A stretch of DNA of 64,000 nt, taken from assembly GCA_028875055.1 (NCBI GenBank), contig JAPPGG010000045.1, positions 62,001 to 126,000 of the forward strand. The letters run 5' to 3'. The position numbers and the translations under genes are program-made. Numbering within the stretch: position 1 is the stretch's first letter; each line of letters starts with the position of its first letter. The DNA comes from Chloroflexota bacterium (GTDB lineage Bacteria > Chloroflexota > Dehalococcoidia > Lucifugimonadales > UBA3495). Under the pieces are notes generated by a model. The model made no database searches. It saw only the letters and a program-made list of their open reading frames with translations, and had not been told where the DNA came from. Positions 36,187-44,202 of the stretch are shown here, in pieces.

Positions 36187-37725
36187 ATGCAACAGTTTTC
36201 AGAGTCAATCTTCTTTGCTTACAAGCGCGGGACCCACTGGCCTGCGATTCGTCGGGGCATTTTTGTTCCCCTTTTCGTAGTTGTGCTGGGGGCTTCCCTG
36301 GCAGGCTGCACCTTCCTGCAACCCGACTTTTCCAACGGAGATGCGGAGGTCGAAACTGCCACGCCGGATGTGGAATCCAGCCAGGTCCGGTCGATAGCCG
36401 TAGAACAGGAGAGTAGCGGGGACTCCGCCGCCACCCCGCCGGCTGCGACGGCATCAGCAGCAGGAGGAGGAGTCGAGGAGGCCGAGGAACCAGGCGGCTC
36501 CACCGAAGCCATCCAGGAGACTGATCAATCCACCGGCGAACCAGAGCTTACCGAAACGGCCGGTTCCGTTGGCGCGGGACCGCTGAACGATATTCTGGGC
36601 GACAACGTTCCGGAGGTCGCTTCTCCAGCAGAGGAGGGTGAAGGTGGCTCAAAGGTCCCGTCTTTGGGACTTTCACCCCTGGATATAGTGGCGGCCCAGG
36701 ACCAGGTACTGGAAGAAATTTACGATTCCACCCTGCCCTCCGTGGTTCTGATCCGGGTGTCCAGGAACCTGGGATCGCTGGCGGAACGGCCTTCCATTCC
36801 AGACCTGCCGGACATACCCAACGACTTCTTTGAACGAACCGGGGGGACCGGGTTTGTATGGGATGACCAGGGCCACATTATCACCAATCACCACGTGGTG
36901 GCGCAGGCCGACCGAGTGATCGTTGTACTGCCCAATCGGGTGGAAATGGAGGCGGAGTTTCTGGGCAGCGACCCGGATTCGGACCTGGCAGTCTTGAAGG
37001 TTTCCGACCCCGACGGCTTTCTGGTTCCGGTCACCCTGGGGGACAGTGACGAGGTGAAAATGGGCCAGCTCGCCGTGGCCATAGGCAATCCCTTCGGGCA
37101 GCAGTTCAGCATCACCACCGGCATAATCAGCGGTATCGGGCGGACTATTCGCAGCGGGCACAGCCAGTTTTCCATACCGGAAGTTCTGCAGACCGACGCC
37201 CCGATCAACCCAGGCAACTCCGGGGGCCCGCTGCTGGACCGCAACGGTAATGTTATCGGCGTTAACACCCAGATAATCAGCCGCGCCGGGGTAAGCTCGG
37301 GAATCGGATTTGCGGTGCCCATCAACATCGCGAACCAGGTGGTTCCGACCATCATCAGCGACGGCGAGTACGAATATTCCTGGCTGGGCATCAGCGGGAC
37401 CAGCCTGGGCCCCGACGCGGCCAAAGCGATGGACTTGCTACCCAACACCCGGGGCGCCATGGTCATTGACCTGGTAACCGACGGCCCCGCGGAAGAAGCC
37501 GGGCTGGAGGGCAGCGATGAAACCATCGAAATAGAAGGGCTGGAGATTCCCTACGGCGGAGACATCATTGTCGCCATAGACGGTACGCCCATTGAGACCA
37601 TCGACGATGTAATCGCCTACCTGGTGGCCAGGACCAAACCCGACCAGGAGGTTGTGTTTGAAGTTATCCGGGACGGGACCCGGCAGGAGATCACGGTCAC
37701 GCTGGGCAAGCGCCCAACGCCGTAA
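36187..37725 (+). CDS. HtrA/DegP-type serine protease, lipoprotein-anchored
   Basis: 512 aa. An N-terminal hydrophobic stretch ends in the lipobox SLAGC with Cys41, predicting a lipid anchor rather than the usual transmembrane anchor. About 120 residues of Ala/Glu/Thr-rich linker follow. The trypsin-like domain has the triad His236 (TNHHVV), Asp266 (SDLAVL) and Ser345 (GNSGGPLL). One PDZ domain closes the protein (GAMVIDLVTDGPAEEAGLEG, GGDIIVAIDG). It should degrade or refold damaged proteins outside the cell membrane. Monocistronic, with a terminator after it. Confidence 0.94.
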   Translation: MQQFSESIFFAYKRGTHWPAIRRGIFVPLFVVVLGASLAGCTFLQPDFSNGDAEVETATPDVESSQVRSIAVEQESSGDSAATPPAATASAAGGGVEEAEEPGGSTEAIQETDQSTGEPELTETAGSVGAGPLNDILGDNVPEVASPAEEGEGGSKVPSLGLSPLDIVAAQDQVLEEIYDSTLPSVVLIRVSRNLGSLAERPSIPDLPDIPNDFFERTGGTGFVWDDQGHIITNHHVVAQADRVIVVLPNRVEMEAEFLGSDPDSDLAVLKVSDPDGFLVPVTLGDSDEVKMGQLAVAIGNPFGQQFSITTGIISGIGRTIRSGHSQFSIPEVLQTDAPINPGNSGGPLLDRNGNVIGVNTQIISRAGVSSGIGFAVPINIANQVVPTIISDGEYEYSWLGISGTSLGPDAAKAMDLLPNTRGAMVIDLVTDGPAEEAGLEGSDETIEIEGLEIPYGGDIIVAIDGTPIETIDDVIAYLVARTKPDQEVVFEVIRDGTRQEITVTLGKRPTP

Positions 37726-37760
37726 CGCAGAACCGCAAACCGCAGAGTGTCCCAGAGCAG

Positions 37761-37795
37761 GGAGGGTGGGCAGGCAGTCCACCCTCCTTCCTTTT
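37761..37795 (+). terminator. Rho-independent terminator of htrA
   Basis: GGAGGGTGG (37761-37769) pairs with CCACCCTCC (37779-37787) as 9 bp, followed by TTCCTTTT. It lies 36 bases after the htrA stop. Confidence 0.8.
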
Positions 37796-37952
37796 GGCGG
37801 CAAGATCTCGGCCCCAATAATTCAAGCCATCGGTGGCTGTCCGGGGTATTCGCAAACTAATGCCCGCCCGGGTCGCTTCAGGGCTGGCGGCTAAGTTAGG
37901 AACCAAGTCACCCTGTGCCTGTCCGAAAGCCCCAATTCCTTCTCCTACACTC

Positions 37953-38039
37953 GGCTGAGGGTAGTGAAGGTGGTTCCAAGGACAGACTTAAGGCGCTTCG
38001 GCCTGGCTCAGCATGACATTAAACTAAAACGCAGTTGCC
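37953..38039. repeat. 87-bp dispersed repeat, copy 2
   Basis: Ungapped, roughly 80% identical to 13318-13404. It lies in the 418-base gap between htrA and the ybaK-type gene; the rest of that gap holds only the htrA terminator. Confidence 0.75.
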
Positions 38040-38143
38040 CTGTTCGCTGGTTCCCACAGATTGACCGGGGCCGCAAATTGGCCTAACCTACTCCGTGTCC
38101 CGGCCTACAGCTGTCGGACCTACACCTGGAAGAACGAAGAAAT

Positions 38144-38620
38144 ATGGACCTGCCGGCGCATACCTATCTGGACGAGAGGGGAATCACCTACCGCAGGCTG
38201 GAATTCCCGGGGGAAACGGAGAAGGGGGCCGCTAACGTGGCCCACTCCCTGGGGTTTGAAGCCGGCCAGATGGTCAAGACCCTGCTGTTCCGCACCGACG
38301 CCGGGGAAATGGCGCTGGTAATGCTGGGCGGCGACCAGCACGCCATTTCCGGCCAGTTGAAACGTGCCCTGGGCTCCCGAAATATCAGCCTGGCAGACCC
38401 GGAGTTGGTACAAGAAGTAACGGGCTACACCGTGGGGTCCATACCCCCTTTCCACTGGCAGCCACCGGGATTTCGGTCCATACTGGACTCCGCCCTGACC
38501 GAGTACCCCGAACTGGGTGTGGGCGCCGGGGTCTGGGGCAGCGAGATCGTGATGGCGCCTTCGGACCTGATAGCCGCTTCCAGCGCCGAAGTCTTTAATT
38601 TGACACGGAGGGACCCGTGA
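38144..38620 (+). CDS. ybaK: YbaK/EbsC-family aminoacyl-tRNA editing protein
   Basis: 158 aa, a stand-alone prolyl-tRNA-synthetase insertion-type editing domain that hydrolyses mischarged Cys- or Ala-tRNA-Pro. GFEAGQMVKTLLFRTDAGEMALVML contains the conserved Lys, and GYTVGSIPPF and the GVWGSEIVMAPSDL end match the family. It overlaps the next gene by four bases. Which mischarged tRNA it clears is not determined; the symbol is for the family. Confidence 0.87.
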   Translation: MDLPAHTYLDERGITYRRLEFPGETEKGAANVAHSLGFEAGQMVKTLLFRTDAGEMALVMLGGDQHAISGQLKRALGSRNISLADPELVQEVTGYTVGSIPPFHWQPPGFRSILDSALTEYPELGVGAGVWGSEIVMAPSDLIAASSAEVFNLTRRDP

Positions 38621-39024
38621 AGATCTGGACAATTGCTATCCTGCTGGCCCTGGCATTAGTGGCTTGCTCTCAGTCCGAAAGCATGACTACCACCGAGTCG
38701 GGGCTTCAGTACGAGGTACTGGCGTCAGGCGACGGGCAGTCGCCTTCCCTGGGAGACATTGCCGTGGTTCATTACACGGGCTGGCTGACCGACGGCACCA
38801 AGTTCGACAGCTCCGTGGACCGCGGAGACCCCTTCGAGTTTCCGGTAGGGCAGGGACGGGTGATTCAGGGCTGGGATGAAGGTGTCGCCCTGATGCAGGT
38901 CGGCGACAAATGGAAGTTCACCATACCCTCCGAACTGGCCTACGGCGAGCGAAGCATCGGTAACGGGCTGATTCCCGCCAACTCTACCCTGGTATTCGAG
39001 GTTGAACTCCTGGACGTGAAGTAG
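38617..39024 (+). CDS. FKBP-type peptidyl-prolyl isomerase, lipoprotein
   Basis: 135 aa, GTG start overlapping the ybaK stop. A short signal peptide ends in the lipobox LVAC at residue 17, so it is likely tethered outside the membrane. The FKBP domain has [79 protein letters not shown], with the active-site aromatic residues in place. It probably helps fold exported proteins, like the nearby lipoprotein HtrA. Confidence 0.94.
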   Translation: MKIWTIAILLALALVACSQSESMTTTESGLQYEVLASGDGQSPSLGDIAVVHYTGWLTDGTKFDSSVDRGDPFEFPVGQGRVIQGWDEGVALMQVGDKWKFTIPSELAYGERSIGNGLIPANSTLVFEVELLDVK

Positions 39025-39095
39025 AGATTGCCCACTTCTTCCATATAATGGAAGCGCACGGGCAACTCCAGAAAAATCAGGCGGTATGCAAAAGC

Positions 39096-39257
39096 ATGGT
39101 GAGAACCAACTGGTACACCGACCACCCCCCGGCATGTACCTGCAACACCTGTGAAGAAAAGAAGGCCATAAAGCGGCAGGAAGGCCGCAAGATTGGCCGC
39201 AACGAAAAGTGTCCCTGCGGCAGCAACCGCAAGTACAAGCGCTGCCACGGGGCCTAG
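39096..39257 (+). CDS. Small SEC-C zinc-motif protein
   Basis: About 53 aa from ATG 39096, or 69 from ATG 39048. It carries [14 protein letters not shown], then the SEC-C motif [21 protein letters not shown], the same zinc ligand set (CxC...CH) that ends SecA and binds SecB or ribosomes. Here it stands alone with a second CxCxxC cluster in front. 39048 overlaps a TATAAT (39044-39049) and has no ribosome site, so the downstream start is preferred, though uncertain. Function unknown. Confidence 0.65.
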   Translation: MVRTNWYTDHPPACTCNTCEEKKAIKRQEGRKIGRNEKCPCGSNRKYKRCHGA

Positions 39258-39723
39258 AACGCCTTCAGCCCGGCTCAGCCGCCGGCCGACGGGCGCGGCG
39301 GACTTTGGGGTTGCCCGCCCAGGCTTCGAGGCAGTTCGTATGCCCCTTCAGCGATGATCCCTTTGCCCCTCGAATCGAGAGCTTCCTCGCAATGATGAAA
39401 TATCGCCAGGGCTTTTGAGGCTGCTTCCTCATCACTCAGGTCAGCCCGACCCGCCAGGTCTCGCAGGTCTCAAGCCTGGTCCACGAGGCCTGCCATGCTG
39501 ATGTAATGCCCCAGCAGCCATATGGCCTTTCTTGTTCCGTTCATCAGCGCCGCGCAACTTCCCCAAGCCTTTCTTGCCATCCGCCAGCATCCAAACCCGC
39601 CGCTGCCACGTATAAAGAGGCAACAAAAGCAAGCCTGGCCCAACCACTACAAGCTATTGCACCGGTTGTTGAATGGTTGCCAGGGGCGAAACGGTCGGGT
39701 TCAGGGAAGTTCGGAGAGGGTGG
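39258..39723. other. Intergenic region without a recognisable gene
   Basis: Frames on both strands are short, lack ribosome sites and show no family resemblance. No tRNA-like, repeat or promoter signal was recognised. Confidence 0.4.
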
Positions 39724-39799
39724 TGGCGCGCCTGGCAGGACTCGAACCCGCAACCCCTGGGTCCGAAGCCCAGTGCTCTATCCATTGAGCTACAGGCGC
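39724..39799 (-). tRNA. tRNA-Arg (anticodon TCG)
   Basis: Minus-strand cloverleaf: acceptor GCGCCTG/CAGGCGC, D arm GCTC-GAGC, anticodon arm CTGGG-CTTCGGA-CCCAG with TCG, T arm GCGGG-TTCGAGT-CCTGC, discriminator G and encoded CCA at 39726-39724. It reads CGA (and by wobble other CGN) codons. It follows tRNA-His by 31 bases on the same strand. Confidence 0.95.
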
Positions 39800-39830
39800 A
39801 AACGGGGCGGACAATTTCCTGAAGGTTGGT

Positions 39831-39908
39831 TGGGGCGAGCGACGGGATTCGAACCCGTGATCTCCTGTGCCACAGACAGGCGCCTTAGGCCTCTTGGCTA
39901 CGCTCGCC
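39831..39908 (-). tRNA. tRNA-His (anticodon GTG)
   Basis: Minus-strand cloverleaf with anticodon arm CCTGT-CTGTGGC-ACAGG (GTG), T arm ACGGG-TTCGAAT-CCCGT, acceptor GCGAGCG/CGCTCGC and encoded CCA. The extra 5' G at 39908 pairs with discriminator C at 39834, the G-1:C73 pair that HisRS needs, supplied by the gene itself. Confidence 0.96.
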
Positions 39909-39966
39909 ATCTTGTCATGCCGCCAGGAAGCCCGCGTTGGCGGGTTTCCGAAAATCGGCAACGGGT

Positions 39967-39995
39967 ATGGTAGCAAAAAGGCGGCCCGCTTTCAA
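39967..39995 (-). promoter_or_regulatory. Promoter of the tRNA-His/tRNA-Arg pair
   Basis: On the minus strand TTGAAA (39995-39990), a 17-base spacer and TACCAT (39972-39967). It lies about 60 bases before tRNA-His. Confidence 0.6.
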
Positions 39996-40135
39996 CAGCG
40001 GCGGTATGCGACGCAAGACAATCGCATCCTTTGGCCGCTCAATTTGCGCCTGGGTGGGCGGCGCAGGGGACACCAGATTCAAACCTGCCCTTGGGGGAGA
40101 CACCCGTCGCGCTTATTGATTCTAAGTACTGTTTA

Positions 40136-40165
40136 TTGCCCTACGAGGTAGTTTATGAATATAAT
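40136..40165 (+). promoter_or_regulatory. Promoter of the peptide-type ABC importer genes
   Basis: TTGCCC at 40136-40141, an 18-base spacer and a perfect TATAAT at 40160-40165, predicting a leader of about 80 bases. The 344-base gap it occupies also holds the tRNA promoter on the other strand. Confidence 0.6.
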
Positions 40166-40252
40166 GCCGGGGGTGAACGTGATGACTATCTAGGTACCGC
40201 AAGCGCTCTTTCTTCGGTAACTCACTCTCACAATTCTTGCTGGAAGGTAATT

Positions 40253-42109
40253 ATGCGCTGGACGACTTTGCTAATACTGGCCGTTCTCGGACTTTTCGTA
40301 ATAGCCTGCTTCCCTGGCGATTCCGAGAACGGCGCCGAAACCCAGGCCGAGCCAGCGGCGGCGGCCAGTCCCGAGGTTGCAACCGAACCACAGCCTGCGG
40401 ACACCCCACCGGCGGCGGACACCCCACCGGCGGCTGAAGCCAGTCCAACGACTGCCCTGCAGCAGTCTGCTCCTCCCACGGTCAGCGCCGTCATTCCCGC
40501 GGTTCCCGTCATAGCTACTCCGGAACCTGATACCTCGACTACCGTGGGTCCCTACACCGGCGGGACCCGTCCCGCCAACAGCGGCAACGGCATGGCTACC
40601 GACGGCGGCACCCTGAGGCTGCTGTTTGCCGACCCGCCTACCTTTGACCCCCACCTGGCCGAGGACAATATTTCCGGCCTGCTGGTCAATGAGATTTTTG
40701 GCGGCCTCGTAACAATAGAACCCTTTAACTTCTCCGTTGCGCCCGACCTGGCGGAAAGCTGGGAAATCAACGAGGACGGAACGGTTTACACTTTCAGGCT
40801 TCGGCCCAATGCCAGGTTCCACGACGGCACACCCGTAACCGCCCAGGACGTCAAGTGGTCCATAGAGCGGGTTGCCAACCCTGAACTGGTTTCTCCCGTG
40901 GTGGACCAATACCTCAACGACATCGTGGGTATAAAGTCCAGGCTGGAAGAATCCTCTTCCGAGGTCTCGGGTGTCCAGGTGGTGGACGACCAGACCATCC
41001 GGTTTACCATTGACGCCCCTAAGGCCTATTTCCTGGCCAAGCTCACCTACCCCACCGGTTTCATACTGGACCAGGAAAACGTGGAAATCGGTGACAACTG
41101 GTTTGAGACCCCCAACGGCACCGGGGCTTTCCGCCTGGATGAGTACACCATCGGAGAGACCATCCGCCTGGGCCGTAACGAGTACTTCCACCTCGGGCCT
41201 CCCCACGTGGACGAAGTTGAGATGATTCTCAGCGGCGGCAACCGCATGATCCTGTTCGAGAATGACGAAATCGACGTTACCGGGGTTGGACTGGCCGACC
41301 TGGAGCGGATTCTGGACCCGACCAGCCCGCTCAATCCCCTGGTCCACCCGTATCCCGCTCGTTTCACAACCAGTTACATTGGCCTGAATACCGACGAGCC
41401 GCCGCTGGATGACCCCAAGTTCCGGAAGGCCCTGAACCTGGCTTTTGACCGGGACCAGATCGCTTCGGTGGTTTACGAAGGTGCGGTGAGGCCGGCCAGG
41501 ACCATTATTCCGCCCCGCTTCCCGTCCTATAACCCGGACCTGGACCCCTATCCCTACGACCCTGAAGAAGCGCGGCGCCTGTTGGCCGAGTCCAAGTATG
41601 GCGCGGACCCGGACAGCATACCCCGAATGGTGCTGAGCATTTCGGGCAGCCTGGGCGCGGCAGTGCCCCTGGGCCTGGAAGTTATGATGGAGTCCTGGAA
41701 CCAGGAACTGGGCCTGCAAGTTGAAATCCAGCAGACGGAATGGGCAACATTCCTGGAGGACGTCAACCAGGAACGCTATCAGATGTTCTCCCTGGGCTGG
41801 GGCGCCGACTACCCTGACCCTGAGAATTTCCTCGACCTTCTTTTTCACAGCGAAAGCGAGGGGAATCGCACCAATTACTCCAATCCGGAAGTGGACGCAG
41901 TCCTGGAACAGGCACGAGTGGAGCAGGACCTGACCAGGCGGTTCGAACTCTACAACCAGGTTGAGGAAATGATCCTGGAAGACGCGCCCTGGGTCTTGCT
42001 CTGGAACGACGAAGACTGGTACTTCCTGATCAAGTCGAACGTCAGGGACTATTTCCTGCTGCCTCTCACCATTCCCAAGTTCCGGTACGTGCACTTCGCG
42101 GAACAATAA
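40253..42109 (+). CDS. ABC transporter substrate-binding lipoprotein (family 5, oligopeptide type)
   Basis: 618 aa. Signal peptide with lipobox FVIAC (Cys at about residue 19), a Pro/Ala/Thr linker to residue 110, then a family-5 solute-binding domain: GGTLRLLFADPPTFDPHL, APDLAESWEINEDGTVYTFRLR, RFHDGTPVTAQDVKWSIER, KFRKALNLAFDRDQIA and YPDPENFLDLLFHS. The start at 40253 is fixed by the signal peptide and GGAAGG; upstream in-frame sequence is the promoter. The ligand is probably a peptide or similar, but the family also binds nickel, opines and sugars. Confidence 0.92.
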   Translation: MRWTTLLILAVLGLFVIACFPGDSENGAETQAEPAAAASPEVATEPQPADTPPAADTPPAAEASPTTALQQSAPPTVSAVIPAVPVIATPEPDTSTTVGPYTGGTRPANSGNGMATDGGTLRLLFADPPTFDPHLAEDNISGLLVNEIFGGLVTIEPFNFSVAPDLAESWEINEDGTVYTFRLRPNARFHDGTPVTAQDVKWSIERVANPELVSPVVDQYLNDIVGIKSRLEESSSEVSGVQVVDDQTIRFTIDAPKAYFLAKLTYPTGFILDQENVEIGDNWFETPNGTGAFRLDEYTIGETIRLGRNEYFHLGPPHVDEVEMILSGGNRMILFENDEIDVTGVGLADLERILDPTSPLNPLVHPYPARFTTSYIGLNTDEPPLDDPKFRKALNLAFDRDQIASVVYEGAVRPARTIIPPRFPSYNPDLDPYPYDPEEARRLLAESKYGADPDSIPRMVLSISGSLGAAVPLGLEVMMESWNQELGLQVEIQQTEWATFLEDVNQERYQMFSLGWGADYPDPENFLDLLFHSESEGNRTNYSNPEVDAVLEQARVEQDLTRRFELYNQVEEMILEDAPWVLLWNDEDWYFLIKSNVRDYFLLPLTIPKFRYVHFAEQ

Positions 42110-42130
42110 GCCGATAGCGAGGAAGAAGCA

Positions 42131-43078
42131 GTGGCAACGTACATTGCCCGCCGGTTGCTGTGGGTGCCGGTACTTCTGGTCATGGTATCGTTCATCACCT
42201 TTGCCCTGGGCCGTTTCGGCCCAGGGGATCCGGTGCAGATACTCCTGGGTCAGAACTTCCGTGAGGACGCCTATGAGAGAATCCGCAAGCAGCAGGGTCT
42301 GGACGACAATATTGCGGTCCAGTACGCCAGGTACGTTGGCAACGCGTTGCGCGGGGACTTTGGCGAAAGCTACCAATACCGTGGACGCAGCGTAACCGCC
42401 CTGCTGAAAAACAAAATCTGGATTTCAGCCCAGCTGAACTTCGCCGCATTGCTGATCTCCATTACCCTGGGAATTGCGGCCGGCCTCTTTGCCGCCCTCA
42501 AGCAGGGCAGTTGGTGGGACAGCGCCATGGTGGCCTTTACGCTGGTGGGTCAGTCAATGCACGTCTTCCTGACCATACCGATAGCCCTGCTTATCTTTTC
42601 CCTGAAACTGCAGTGGCTGCCCACCCACGGATGGGACGGCTTCTTTTCCACCAGTATCATCCTGCCAGCTCTTGTGCTGGGCATTCCGGGAGTCGCCATC
42701 GTAACCCGCCTCACCCGGGCCAGCACCCTGGACGTAATCGGGCAGGACTACATCCGCACCGCCAGGGCCAAGGGGTTGCCCGAAAGGCTGGTGCGAGTGC
42801 GGCACATCCTGCGCAACTCCCTGATACCGGTGGTGACTACCCTGGGCTTTTCCCTGGCGGGGCTGGCCAGCGGGTCTTTCATCGTCGAACTGTATTTCGG
42901 CATCCCCGGAGTCGGGCTGCTGACCATAGAGTCCCTCTTCTCCAGGGACTACCCAATAATCATGGCGGTTACCCTGCTGGGAACTACCCTGTTCGTGCTG
43001 GCTAACCTTATAGTGGACCTGGTTTACCCGGTCCTGGATCCGAGAATCCGGCTGGGAGGTGACTACGTTGCAGGGTGA
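42131..43078 (+). CDS. ABC transporter permease, DppB/OppB type
   Basis: 315 aa, GTG start. Six membrane segments. The opening YIARRLLWVPVLLVMVSFITFAL and RFGPGDPVQILLGQ is the DppB signature. The EAA loop that contacts the ATPase is in DYIRTARAKGLPERLVRVRHILRNSLIPVVT. It follows the binding-protein gene by 21 bases and overlaps the next permease. Confidence 0.93.
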   Translation: MATYIARRLLWVPVLLVMVSFITFALGRFGPGDPVQILLGQNFREDAYERIRKQQGLDDNIAVQYARYVGNALRGDFGESYQYRGRSVTALLKNKIWISAQLNFAALLISITLGIAAGLFAALKQGSWWDSAMVAFTLVGQSMHVFLTIPIALLIFSLKLQWLPTHGWDGFFSTSIILPALVLGIPGVAIVTRLTRASTLDVIGQDYIRTARAKGLPERLVRVRHILRNSLIPVVTTLGFSLAGLASGSFIVELYFGIPGVGLLTIESLFSRDYPIIMAVTLLGTTLFVLANLIVDLVYPVLDPRIRLGGDYVAG

Positions 43079-44036
43079 AGCCCAACGCCTCCAGCTTCCG
43101 AATACCGAACACCGGGGCCACAGCTATTTCTACCTGTCCCTGCGGCGCCTGTCGCGAAAAAAGCTGGCGATGACCTGCCTGGTCATTATCGTCATTATGT
43201 ACGGCTCGGGGGTATTCGCGCCCCTGGTTGCGCCTCACGGGTACAACGATCAGGACTTGTCGATAGTCAAGGAGCGTCCCAGCCTGACCCACCCCCTGGG
43301 AACCGACCGGCTGGGACGGGACATGCTGAGCCGGGTAATGTATTCGCTCCGCACGACGGTGATCATTACGGTTACCTCGCTGGTCACGGGAGCCCTCATT
43401 ATCGGCGTGTCCCTGGGCCTCATTGCCGGCTATTTTGGGAAACTTGCCGACGGCATCATCATGAGGGTTGGCGAGGTAACCTCGGCCTTTCCTGATATTT
43501 TCCTGGTGCTGATAATCGTGGCTACGGTGAAGCCAAGAATCCTGCAGTGGGTTCGAGGGTTTGAGGACGCCACCGGAATAGACTGGATAATCCGTCTCGG
43601 CATAGTGGACTACACCGTAATTTCCCTGGCCCTAGCAGCCTTTTCCTGGTTCGGAATGGCCCGCCTGGTACGGGGACAGGTATTGCAGGCGCGGGAAAAT
43701 CAGTACGTGGAGGCCGCCCGGGCCATGGGTTCTTCCACCGGCAGGATCCTGGGCAGGCACCTGTTGCCCAACGTTATCAGCCCGGTAATTGTCTCGGTTT
43801 CCGCCGGCCTGGGAGCGGTTGCCGGGGCGGAGGTGGTCCTCAGCTGGCTGGGCATCGGCATTCAACCGCCAACCCCCAGCCTGGGCGTAATGATCTTCGA
43901 GAACGGCAACATATCCGTGCTGCGCAGCGACCCGCACCTTACGCTGGTGCCTTCCAGCGTGCTGGTGCTGCTGCTGTTCACCTTCAGCCTGCTTGGTGAC
44001 GGCCTGAACGACGCATTTAACCCCCGCGCACGTTGA
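43068..44036 (+). CDS. ABC transporter permease, DppC/OppC type
   Basis: About 322 aa. TTG at 43068 is chosen because GGGAGGTGA stands five bases upstream; GTG at 43059 is the alternative. HPLGTDRLGRDMLSRVMYSLRTT is the DppC hallmark, and QYVEAARAMGSSTGRILGRHLLPN is the EAA loop. LSWLGIGIQPPTPSLGVMI follows. It is the last gene of the unit: no DppD/DppF ATPase genes come after it, only a strong hairpin and a converging gene, so ATPases must be encoded elsewhere. Confidence 0.92.
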   Translation: MQGEAQRLQLPNTEHRGHSYFYLSLRRLSRKKLAMTCLVIIVIMYGSGVFAPLVAPHGYNDQDLSIVKERPSLTHPLGTDRLGRDMLSRVMYSLRTTVIITVTSLVTGALIIGVSLGLIAGYFGKLADGIIMRVGEVTSAFPDIFLVLIIVATVKPRILQWVRGFEDATGIDWIIRLGIVDYTVISLALAAFSWFGMARLVRGQVLQARENQYVEAARAMGSSTGRILGRHLLPNVISPVIVSVSAGLGAVAGAEVVLSWLGIGIQPPTPSLGVMIFENGNISVLRSDPHLTLVPSSVLVLLLFTFSLLGDGLNDAFNPRAR

Positions 44037-44060
44037 CGCGGCTTATGCCACCAGGAAATG

Positions 44061-44106
44061 CGGCGGGGCCCGGTGAATTGTCTCGGACATTCACCGGGCC
44101 CCGCCG
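44061..44106. terminator. Bidirectional hairpin between converging genes
   Basis: Bases 44061-44078 pair perfectly with 44089-44106: 18 bp, ten-base loop, very GC-rich (CGGCGGGGCCCGGTGAAT arm). It lies between the DppC-type gene and the converging gluzincin gene. T-richness is weak on either side, but the stem is very strong. Confidence 0.75.
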
Positions 44107-44202
44107 TTGCTTGTGTTTCCTATCCCGTTGCCTGGTTCAGGGGTTCCTCATAGCTGGATGACAAGTGCCCGGCTTTTCGGCGGCAACCAACCTTGTCAGC
44201 GT

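Noticed and set aside
40271-42376. 701-codon open frame on the minus strand opposite the binding-protein gene
   Set aside because: It is an antisense shadow of strong GC codon bias; the plus-strand frame has a lipobox, ribosome site and clear family motifs.
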